Below, piece by piece: positions 35,368 through 44,215 of a stretch of 64,000 bases of DNA. The translations under genes were made by a program, and so were the position numbers. Every line of letters begins with the position of its first letter. Within the stretch, counting starts at the first letter, position 1. Location: positions 1 to 64,000 of the forward strand of contig CAUJNA010000579.1 in the NCBI GenBank assembly GCA_963377175.1, written 5' to 3'. The notes beneath the pieces are model-generated. The model did no database searches, was not told the DNA's origin, and was given only the letters and a program-made list of their open reading frames with translations. Source of the DNA: Effrenium voratum (lineage: Eukaryota; Sar; Dinophyceae; Suessiales; Symbiodiniaceae).

Positions 35368-38049
35368 TTAACGCAACCCGTGCGATGACGCTGCCCACGC
35401 CCAACCACCCCTGCCAAACGATCGCCCTGCCTTCACGCGCGTGGGAGAAACCCAGTCCAAGTGGTCGTGCACCTTAGAAAGTCGTAGTCCACGGGGAGTG
35501 GCTTCACCTCGCGTCGGAACAGGCACGTGTCGCGCAGGGGCTGCACGTGGAACTGACCTTGGAGCCACGTCCAGCAACAGCGGCGGCTGCAGCCAAGGCG
35601 CAGGCCCCTTCACCCTGAAGGCCTCGGCGGCCCAAGGCGCCGGAAGAAGCACGGGCGCTCAACAAGGCCCGCGCCGCCTGCGGCGTGAGGGCCTCGGGGC
35701 GACTGCCCACGCCATGCTCATCGTCCTCGCCGTTGGGTGGCGCAGGAGCCTTTTTGGCGCGGGGGCGCTTCTTGGTCTGGCAGGGCATCGGGGCGAAGAC
35801 TCCTTGCACATTGCCTCGAACACCAGGTCGGCCAGGTGTTTGTATCCCTGTAGCCTTGACCAGATTAGGAAACCAAAAAAGCAAATTTGAGATTTAAGTC
35901 CTGCTAAGTCTGGCAGTGTAGCATGTGCTGTTCGGTGAAGGTGATCCCCAGATAAGGGACTCTCGCCTCAAGGCACACGAAGGCAGCAGTCATATCCGAG
36001 GCGGTGAAATCAATGATAAACGCAGGAACTCAATCAAAAACGCATAAGGCACCGTTTAAGTCAACTAAGTCAAGCAATGAGTCCACGTAAAACTCAGGGG
36101 GCAGGCCGTGGTAGCAGAAGGGCTCGTACAGCACGTTGTCGTCGGCAGTGCCAGCAGGTTTCCGCTTCAGCTCACTCCTCTTGAACTGCGTGCGCTTCGT
36201 GCTCTCCCACGCGTTTGCTGAGAGCCCACCCACCACGATCCTGAAGCCCCCGAGCATCTTGCGCTTCTCCTCCTCAGTAACCTGCCAGCTGCGGTCCTGG
36301 AAGCGCTCGAGATTGATTGGGCCAATCAAATCACCAGAGCTGCTGCCTGGGTAGATCGGATGCTTCACCTCAGGCATGTCCAACGTGGAGCGGCTGAAGA
36401 CATGCAGCATCTCCACCTGTCAGTCAGACACAACGCGCTCGTACGATTGAACTGCTCAACATTGAAGACTTTAAGTGCAATTTGCAGGCTGCCTAGGCCA
36501 CGTGCCGACGCAATCGCACGGACTCCTCAGAGGAGGAGAGGAAGAAGACCCTCTTCTCGTGGGCGATGCGCTTGTTATCTTCCGTGGCAAACAGCCCCGA
36601 GAACGCCCGGTCATTGCCTGCAGACTCTCCGTAACAATGTTCATCAAAGAGTTACATCTCACTGCCTGCCAACACTCAAAACTTTTTAAAAATCGCAAAA
36701 ATTCCTGAATCCACACATTGGATTCGGCAAGGATTTGCGTCGGACGATCAGGATCTAAGTTAAATGACTGAACAAACACTTGAGGCCGTGTTGATGGTCA
36801 AGCGTGTGTTGATGTAAAAACACAGACAAGGCACCATGGCGGCCAGCATCAAAGAAAAACATCAGGTCCCCGTCAAGGAGCTCGGCGGACCCCCTGCACT
36901 GAATGAATGCCCGGACGACCTTCTGCGCGTGTTCTTTTCTAAACAGCGGCACTCTGAGACGCGGCGCCATCATCGCCTCCCCACATCGTTTGTTGTCGTA
37001 GATGGCGATCACACGGCGTGATTCTGAACCTCTGACTTTTCCGATTTCCTTGGTCAGCGTTTCACCCTGAGGACCAAGGAATTAAATGATTTTCTCTTCA
37101 TCACTGTTGCCAAGTTTAGGCCAAAAAGTAAAACTTGTCTAATTGTTGACCAAGCTTCCGCATCTGCGATCATCGTGGCAAAGGCATTCTCAGACGAGGG
37201 CTCCACCAGCAACTTGACCCGTTGCTTGACGAGGTTCATCGCCATGGCCTTGTACTTCAAGATCTTCTCCTCGGCGGTTTCCAGGTCCTGGCAAATCGTT
37301 GAACAGTATTGCCATTAGACTTCAAGGTCCACGCACAGTTAAAACAAGCGCCTTCAAAACACGGTTCTCCAACTCTCTTCAACTCACGTCATGTCGCTCC
37401 TCCAGGCACGTTGCCAGGATGTGCTCAGGAACTTCTGTTGCATCGCTGGATGGGGCTGGAGCGGTGCCTAGCGCCACGTCAGGTCTGGCTGTTCTTTGTG
37501 CTTCAGTTGGCAAAGCTCCACTTGATTAACAAAAGCAAACACCTACTTTGAACAAATTGTTTTGACCAAACATCAACACTGATGTAAAACAGTAACGGTC
37601 ATGATGTTTGGACAGTGAACAGCTCCTTTGGCCACCCGAACAGCGTGTGATGCGTCTGGCGGTTGCTGAGCACCTGTCTGATCGCCTTCCTCTTCTCGGC
37701 GTCGGCGATGATCCCGTCGATGAAGTCAGGTCAAGAAACCCAGCAGCTCCGCGCGTGGTTGCTTCGCCCGACCAAGTATCCGCAGGCGAGGCACTCCTCC
37801 AACGAGAAACTCGAAGCCCATGCTCAAGACGACCTCCGCGATCTCCTTGTGGCTCAACATCCGGTTCCAAACCATCGGCCTGCCACAAAATGAGTCTGTG
37901 ACCAACAAGTCCGGCCACCTGGTGTCCCATACAATGAGAGGGCTGTGCAGAAGCTGAAGGACTTCCGCTTTCCGGAGAACATGATCATCGCCGTGCAACA
38001 TGATGATCCAGCGAGGTGAGTCTGTTTTGCCGCCAGAACTGCCCCTCAC
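35368..38049 (-). CDS. Uncharacterised multi-exon protein with duplicated IADAE...IRQVL exons
   Basis: Minus-strand exon-like blocks, in order: 38049-37740 (WDTRWPDLLVTDSFCGRPMV), 37735-37600 (DFIDGIIADAEKRKAIRQVL), 37260-37054 (ATMIADAEAWSTIRQVLLFG), 37012-36760 (PRLRVPLFRKEHAQKVVRAF), 36779-36471 (weak) and 36416-36030 (GGFRIVVGGLSANAWEST... ending CVFD before an in-frame TGA). Beyond the TGA the same frame reads VPAFIIDFTASDMTAAFVCL to about 35900, then PRAKKAPAPPNGEDDEHGVG and RPEALTPQAARALLSARASS (35800-35600). The second and third blocks repeat the same motif, suggesting exon duplication. Related to the gene at 182-2315. Function unknown. Borders are approximate, and the TGA may reflect a tiny intron or decay. 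Confidence 0.5.
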
Positions 38050-38164
38050 TTCAATTACCCGAATTCGGTTGTAGATTTTTGCACATCATCAATCAGAAGA
38101 ATCAGACGAGGTTTTTAATACTGCTCTGGGGATGATCTTGACGACTTTTCCATGCTCTCTCTTT

Positions 38165-38312
38165 AAAAAAAGGTTTCCCAAATGGATTCTATTCCACCTG
38201 GTAGGCTCCTGGCACTCGTCCGTCCAGGAAACGACCTCGTCCTGCGAAAGATTCGAAACCTAAAACGCTGCGTGCAGGCGTGTGGCTGCAACATAACGAC
38301 CCCTAGATATGC
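38165..38312 (+). repeat. Dispersed repeat family, copy C
   Basis: Same orientation as copy B, about 85% similar by eye; encodes LVRPGNDLVLRKIRNLKRC. It abuts the first codons of the interrupted host gene. Confidence 0.65.
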
Positions 38313-38521
38313 TTGCAAAATGCCCCGCGGTGGGAGAGGGCGTGGATGCCAGAAGCGGGCTTGCCGTGGCTGCGGGAGAGCTCTTGGACTTCAGTTCGCG
38401 GTGGCAACTCCGACAAGCTGGAGATGAAGCTCCCGATCTACCTTAACGTGACTGGTGTGCCCATGAGCAGCCGGATGTTTGAGTTCAAGGAAGAGCGCGT
38501 GCACCGTGGACGCATGATTGT
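38313..38521 (+). pseudogene. Host gene, upstream exon, cut by the retroelement
   Basis: Open plus-strand frame reading LEMKLPIYLNVTGVPMSSRM and FEFKEERVHRGRMIV, ending at the target duplication ATTGT (38517-38521) directly before the 5' LTR. The frame continues at 16649 on the minus strand as IVVYEDRQQG. Beyond 38521 the frame runs into the LTR and soon ends. The protein family is unknown, and earlier exons were not identified. Because of the later inversion, the two halves now point towards each other, more than 21 kb apart. Confidence 0.6.
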
Positions 38522-38871
38522 TGTTAAGACCCTCCTGGCCCCGTGCCTAAATTGGGAAGCAGTTCTGAGGTCCATGTTTGTGTTGCTTACAAGGTTCCAT
38601 TGATTGCCATTTGGCTCAAGTCACAAGTGAGGTTCAAGATCTTATGTGAAGCTGCGTTCATACGTGATCGGCAATTGAGAGCGGAAAACACTTCGCTTGC
38701 GCTGCATTTGTCAGGACCACTGTTGTAACTATTATTCCTTCTCCCTTACAACATTTGCACGGGTTCGGCTATAACGGTTTGACCGTATACACCTTTCTAC
38801 GTGGTTGGTATTACAGCTGGAGGGTTCGGTGGATAGCGTCCCACGGGACGTCACCTTGCCGTCTCTTGACA
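38522..38871 (+). mobile_element. 5' LTR of the copia-like element (350 bp), inverted
   Basis: TG...CA ends, preceded by ATTGT and followed by a primer-binding-like site and a gag start. Identical to the 3' LTR at 16650-16999 except for two transitions (in AACACTTCG and GGATAGCG). Spliced-leader-like GCCATTTGGCTCAAG at 38606-38620. Confidence 0.9.
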
Positions 38872-38883
38872 GGTTATCAGCCG
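38872..38883 (+). promoter_or_regulatory. Possible primer-binding site
   Basis: GGTTATCAGCCG directly after the LTR resembles the copia site for initiator tRNA-Met (TGGTATCAGAGC) with small differences. Confidence 0.4.
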
Positions 38884-38969
38884 TAACGACAAGCTCTACA
38901 CTGGACAGAGAGACAGCTGGTTTATTGCGGGTACAGGGACAATAAAGGGACAATAACCTACACGGTACA

Positions 38970-39780
38970 ATGGCATCTTCAGCGAGCCCAAGTACTGCAA
39001 CTTTTGGGAACAGCAGCTCAGAGGGATCCAATGGATTGATGGCTCTTCCTGCGGTGATGGATATGATCGCAGATTCACAGGATGAACCTGGGAGCGGAGG
39101 ATCCGCGCTATTCAGCGACATATCCACTCCCACAAGATCATGGAAGCAGATCGATGTTCGTCAGGAGTCGAAGCAAAGAGAATCCCCGCCGAGAAGATCA
39201 TCATCTTCGCCTGCGACACCACGGACGTCGCAGAAGGGCGTGAGATCAACATCAAAAGGTGGGAGGTCTAAATCACCCACCAGTGCAGAGTTTCGCGCCG
39301 CGATTAAAGAAAAGAACAAGATGGAGATGGAGATCGGGGAATATCAAAAGACACTTGATGAAATGTCGGCAGCGATGGCGAATCTTCATCAAGAAGACTA
39401 TGGGAGCACCATCCGGATCCAGGAGCTGGAGAGACGATGCGAGATTGCTAGCAAGCAGTCGGGACATCTTGTGAGTCACCACCAACGCCACATGGCTGAG
39501 GCATGGCGCAAGTTTGAGGAGGAAGCCCAACAGATGCGCAAGGTGGAAATGAACGCATATCAGTACGGGGAAAAGAAAGACATGGAGTCGAATGTTATAA
39601 TACAACAGATGAGACAAGCTGAAGGAACTATTATGGAGCAGAAGCGGGAAATTGCAGTGATGAAATCCTACATGGCAAGCGAGAAGTCTGCCGCGCAGGA
39701 ATCAGCTATACATGCAAATCAGATACACCGTGAGGCTTCACAACAAATATCAGTTTATCAGCTACAGATCAGAGGTATTG
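38970..39780 (+). CDS. Gag N-terminus of the copia-like element, separated by inversion
   Basis: ATG at 38970 (MASSASPSTATFGNSSSEGS) opens about 270 codons: a Ser/Pro/Lys-rich head, then a long coiled coil (FRAAIKEKNKMEMEIGEYQK, IRIQELERRCEIASKQ, EAWRKFEEEAQQMRK) up to IRGIE. At about 39780 the sequence turns into GGTCGTC microsatellite and the protein character stops. The minus-strand gag at 33371 resumes with IEKFNEEEM, also coiled coil, so the two pieces fit as one gag broken by an inversion. The leader between LTR and ATG is about 100 bp. Confidence 0.75.
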
Positions 39781-39781
39781 A

Positions 39782-40118
39782 ATCGGTGGTCGTCGGTCGT
39801 CGGTCGTCGGTCGTCGTAGGTCGTCGGCGTTTGGGAGTTCTCTGAAGTGGACTGCGGAAAACTCACATGCTGGCCAATTTGGCAACAATTGCGAAGTGTT
39901 CCCTGGAAGGGAGGATTTTGTCCGGTCTGGTGGCCAAATCGCGGTTTTCCGCAGTGTTTTTTTGCAGATGACACCGCGGAAAACTCCCGTTCTGGCCAGT
40001 CTGGATTGCGGATTACTTCCATTCACAGTGCTGTCCAGATTCTCCTTGTCGGTCGTCGGTCGGTTGTCGGTCAGTCGTCGTCGGTCATCGGTCGTCGGTC
40101 GTCGTTCGTGGAACGATT
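39782..40118. repeat. GGTCGTC microsatellites flanking a 220-bp insert
   Basis: GGTCGTC-type runs at 39782-39835 and 40048-40118 surround a segment with GCGGAAAACT repeats in both orientations. It lies at the right-hand inversion junction. Confidence 0.65.
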
Positions 40119-40130
40119 TTTCCCCTGGTT

Positions 40131-40245
40131 TTTAGCTCGCCTTGCAGAAATGCAGTTACGGGGCAAATTGCAGCCCTTTAGCTCTCGGATTCTTTGCAGG
40201 ACAAGGTGGACGGACGAGTGTCAGAAGCCCCTACGCTGCATCAAA
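40131..40245 (+). repeat. Dispersed repeat family, copy D
   Basis: Begins GCTCGCCTTGCAGAA like copy A and is shorter. Its start is near the right inversion breakpoint. Confidence 0.6.
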
Positions 40246-40249
40246 GCCT

Positions 40250-40965
40250 GGGCACCGCGTGCCTGGGTCACTGTGCGACCTTCCAAGCAACCCGCCAGGC
40301 GTGGCGAGCTTCCGCTGGCCATTGGCGTGCAGCGCCTGGGAGAGGGAGACCTCCACAACATGGTTGGAGTCCCGCTGGACCGCTGGAGGAGCTTGCGGAA
40401 GTTGCGCTGAGGACGCAGCTTCAACGGTAAGGCCCGTCGAAAGGAGGCTGATGAGCTGAGAACTACGGACCACGGTCCGAGCAACGTTGCCGACCGAGTC
40501 CAGGTCGTAGACCTCCCCGTCAAAAAGGTGTGCGCCGTTCGGCTTTGTTGGGGGGTTGTAGGAGTCTCAAGCTAGAAGCAGTGCAGCAGGCCGTTAACGT
40601 GGTCCCTTGTGTTTTAGGCCGGTTGTGAATCTTTTGCGCTGTGGCCGTTTTATGCTTCTAGCCTTGACGCTCTGCGTTGGCTGGGAAAACCGCGTCCCTA
40701 CCCTTCACGCCAGACGCGGTCCTGCCTGGCTACATCACGGGACCCGCGGTCCTGTGATGGTGGTTTGCGACACCGTGCGCACTCTCGCAGCCTTCATGTT
40801 TCAGGGGGGGAATACCTCGCCCCCGTTGACCAGGGCACCGCGTGCCTGGGTCACTGTGCGACCTTCCAAGCAACCCGTCAAAAAGGTGTGCGCCTGTGTC
40901 GTTCGGCTTTGTTGGGGGTTGTAGGAGTTTCAAGCTAGAAGCAGTGCAGCAGGCCTTTAACTAGA
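40250..40965 (+). repeat. Direct duplication, one copy split by about 213 bp
   Basis: CACCGCGTGCCTGGGTCACT and the following bases occur at 40250-40297 and 40830-40878. AAAAAGGTGTGCGCC...GTGCAGCAGGCC occurs at 40512-40598 and 40878-40962. In the second copy the two halves are contiguous; in the first they are separated, so the intervening segment was inserted there or lost from the other. Confidence 0.7.
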
Positions 40966-42080
40966 GGGTATAACAAATGGATTGAGGAAATTTTGTGTTA
41001 GCTTTCCCACCTACCTAGATTGGTTGCCCGCAACATAGTAGAGTTGATGGTTTTCTAAAAATTTCAAGACGACGGATGGGAAAAATCACTCGCGAGCCCA
41101 ACAAGCACAAAGGGGAACAGGCTTGCTGCAACAAAGTTGCTTGCTGTGTATTTCCCTGTTGCTTTGGTTTGTTGCTTTGCCGTTTATGGAGGGAAGCCAA
41201 CGCTCGAGCGCACGAACCTGAGTTGTGGTTTGAGTTTTGTACTGTTTGCGTATGGACCAAGCGTGGGTATGTGGTGGGAGCCCTCTTTCGCTGAAATCGG
41301 CCAAGGAGATGTTGAAACCCGCTCGCCCAACCCTTTGCTTTTGCCAGAGCCTTCTGAAGATAGGTCGCAACGCTTTCGGATGTTGAGTTTTCTTTGCAGA
41401 AGCATCGCTTTGAGACGCGATCGACAATGCACGCGCCCCCGTTTGAAAAGATATTGAGCCGAGTGTTTCGTTTGGGCTGCGGAGTGAAGAAGTGGAGTCA
41501 AGTTTTGCGCGTGGCAAGTTTGAGGTGTTTATGGAATCTGCCGGTTATTGGGAGCGCAGAGTGGAAGGCCCTCCGCACTTTCCCACTATCCGCTCACGAC
41601 GCTTCTCAGCGTAGTAGCAAACTACGTGCTTTATAGCAAACATATGTGTTTTTATGCGGTTCGACGGATTGCGGCGTTTTTTCGCGCTGTGTGGAGGCCC
41701 CGCGCAGGCGACCCTTTTGTTGCTGGCCAATTTACCACGTTTTGCTAGCAAATGCGCAACGCTGCTCGCCGTTGTCCAAAGTCGCGTCGCGCATCGTGTC
41801 TTGGTCGCAGCCCTGCTCCGCCACCTGCTATTGATCGCAAGATCACCCGCTGCCTCAGCAAGGGTTCCCTGCAAGTAGGTGAGTCAGCGGGTGCAAGTTC
41901 AGTTGGCCTACAAGCCACGTCAGCTCAGTCGCAGACAGCTTTCCGCCGCACTTCATGAGGCGTTTTTGTTTTTTGTGTCAAAACAACATCTTGGTGCGAC
42001 TGCATCACCCGTCCTCTCTTCATTCTTGAGCTCGTGGGTCTTGTCCTTTAAGGCGCCCGCTTCTCTGCCCGCAAACCTCG
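40966..42080. other. No gene recognised
   Basis: Short frames on both strands without protein-like character or domains. Confidence 0.4.
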
Positions 42081-42089
42081 GCAAGGTCC

Positions 42090-42203
42090 ATGGCAGCGGC
42101 GTTGCTGGCGCTTCCGAATCTTACGGTGGTGGACATTGTTTACTGCGGACTGGCTGTGCCCATCCCACTATCATTTCCGGGCGCGTTTTGGCCTGGAAAG
42201 TGA
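42090..42203 (+). CDS. Possible short exon or small hydrophobic peptide
   Basis: MAAALLALPNLTVVDIVYCG and LAVPIPLSFPGAFWPGK then a stop that could be a GT donor (AAA|GTGATG). Good protein character for 37 residues, resembling a signal or membrane segment. No partner exon found. Confidence 0.25.
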   Translation: MAAALLALPNLTVVDIVYCGLAVPIPLSFPGAFWPGK

Positions 42204-43430
42204 TGGTGCGGTTGCCGATTTTTTTTTGGGTGTGATCGCGCCGCAGCCCGCCTTGTTGGAAACCCCAATTAGCCCTTAAGGGTGATGCGGGCCTAAATGC
42301 TGCTAACGCTCAAAGTCTTTCAAGGCCGCTTGGCGCATCCCAAGCGTTTCTATCCCAGCCGAGAGTTACGGCCAACAGGCCTTGTAAGAGAAAAAATATT
42401 GATTTTTCCGGATGGTCCGCAAACACTTCGAATCCAAAACAAAGGACTTACAACCCTGTCAGGGATCCGTGTGCAAGACAGCCCGTCCTTATGAAGAATG
42501 TTGCGCCTTGTTAAAAATGAAGTTTTGCAACTCGAAAAGTTGAAGCTTGCCTTTGGCTTTTTACAACCAGTTTGGCTCTTAACAGGTGCAGCCGGCTATG
42601 GCTTGTGCTCAGGCTTTGGCAGATCGGATAAGGTCCATGAAGAGCACAAACGACAATCGCATTGAGCGGATCGGCGAGGGCTGCGGATGACTGGTCAGCC
42701 AATCGTGAGCAATTGGCCTACGGGCTGCAGATTGGCCTGTTGAAGGTTCAGGCCCGGCGGCAGCAGTGGGGCTGATTTTTCTCCATTGACGCGTGCGTTG
42801 TCTCCAAATGCCGGGTTATTCTGCAGTTCACCTGCTCCAAAGCGCATGCTGCAGTAAGCCAGGAAGGCTTCCAAAACAAGGTGCAAGGCTTGGGGCAATC
42901 CGGAGCACTGATTTTGCGCTTTCACGCAACCAGAAATTCCAAGGTGTACGCCCTGCTATGCCGGAGCGCAATATCTGTAAATTAGTTGCTGGCAAGGATG
43001 TGCGCATTGGCTTAAATTGTGCACTGGCCACACGGCGTATGTATGCATGCGGATGCGTCGAAGGCAGAAGACCTCCGTAAGGTCAGTACAAGGCAGTGCT
43101 GAAACATCCCTTGCAAAAAAAACACTTGGACAGATGCAACAGGCTTAGTTACAGAATGTTGACAACCGCGCAACCCAACTGTTACTGTTAATGCCAAGAA
43201 GCCGCCGAAGGCAAATTGCTAGGTCTGAAAGAGAACGTATCTTCTCTACTTCTTGCCCGCTTAAGCATTTCATTGGACTTTTATGTGCGAAGAAAAAGTC
43301 GGCTGTAAAGAGCGCTGCGCGATTGAAGGGTAAAGAAAAGTGGGAAAACCGAATTTTAGTTAAGGCCCCTTCTGGAAACCCTTTGTGGCTTCCAAGGTAA
43401 ATATTAATTCCCAGGCAAGAGCATGTCGGA
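42204..43430. other. No gene recognised
   Basis: Short frames only; nothing with a domain or convincing splice signals. Confidence 0.35.
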
Positions 43431-43440
43431 TTTGCGGCAT

Positions 43441-43580
43441 GTCGAAAAGCCCAACATGTCCAATTGTTCAAAAGCCGCTGAAACCCTGGTGATTAAGAAG
43501 ATTCGGGAAATCAACCCATCTGACAGCATAACCAAGTATGTTGCCAAGGCAATTTTGCAGAGGCGTAACATCACATTAGG
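43441..43580 (+). CDS. Possible exon of unknown protein
   Basis: Plus-strand frame KAAETLVIKKIREINPSDSI and TKYVAKAILQRRNITLG followed by a possible donor GGAG|GTTTGCC. Helical, charged. Just upstream of a 73-bp minisatellite, into which the frame runs. Confidence 0.3.
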
Positions 43581-43590
43581 AGGTTTGCCC

Positions 43591-43788
43591 TTCAGAGAGT
43601 GCTTCGACAGGCACAATCTCCGCAAAGGGTTCGCCGCGACCAAGACACATTCGCACGGCGCCACAGCGAGAGCGTTTCGACACGCACGATCTCCGCAGAG
43701 GGTTCGGCGCGGTCAAGACAAATTCGCACGGCGCCACAGCGAGAGCGCTTCCACACGCGCGATGTACGCAGAGGGCTACGTTTCGTAA
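43591..43788. repeat. 73-bp minisatellite, about 2.7 copies
   Basis: GCGCCACAGCGAGAGCG recurs at 43658 and 43731 with matching flanks (GATCTCCGCAGAGGGTTCG). Confidence 0.75.
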
Positions 43789-43927
43789 GCGTCCGTTCGG
43801 CCTTCCCCGCCAGAAAAAGAAGAAGAGTTAAGAGTTGAGAAGTGAAGGTACAAGAGAAAAGCTTGCTTGTGATTTTAGGATAGTGAAGCAACACCCGAAA
43901 AGGTTAGCGTGCGCGTTTAGGATGATA

Positions 43928-44215
43928 ACGCCCGAAAAGTTGACATGAGAAGTTGGCTGGTGAAGGAACTACCCAAAAAATTGGCATGAAAAGTTGGCAG
44001 GCGACATAACTCTTGAAAAGTTGGCAGGCGAAGTTGGCAGGTGAAGTTGACATGAAAAGTTAGCAGGTGAAACAACTCTCAAACAATTGGCGTGAGAAGT
44101 TGGCAGGTGAAGTAACTCTCGAAAAGTTGGTATGAGACGCTGGCAGGTGAAATAGCTCCTCAGAAAGTTGGCGTGAGAAGTTGGCACGTGAAGTTTGCAG
44201 CCGCTTTTAGAAAAA
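43928..44215. repeat. Degenerate minisatellite of AAGTTGGCAGGTGAAG type
   Basis: Units of roughly 50-60 bp built from AAAAGTTGGCATGAGAAG and TTGGCAGGTGAAGTAACTC, at least five imperfect copies. Confidence 0.7.

Noticed and set aside
35504..35884. Ala-rich frames on both strands
   Set aside because: GC-rich sequence opens every frame. Only the minus frame with EDDEHGVGSRPEALTPQAARAL was kept, as part of the neighbouring gene.
16650..38871. 350-bp terminal inverted repeats of a giant DNA transposon (Polinton- or TIR-like)
   Set aside because: The arms have TG...CA ends with a polypurine tract inside one and a primer-like site plus gag start inside the other, and gag is broken in the middle. 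They are LTRs made inverted by rearrangement.
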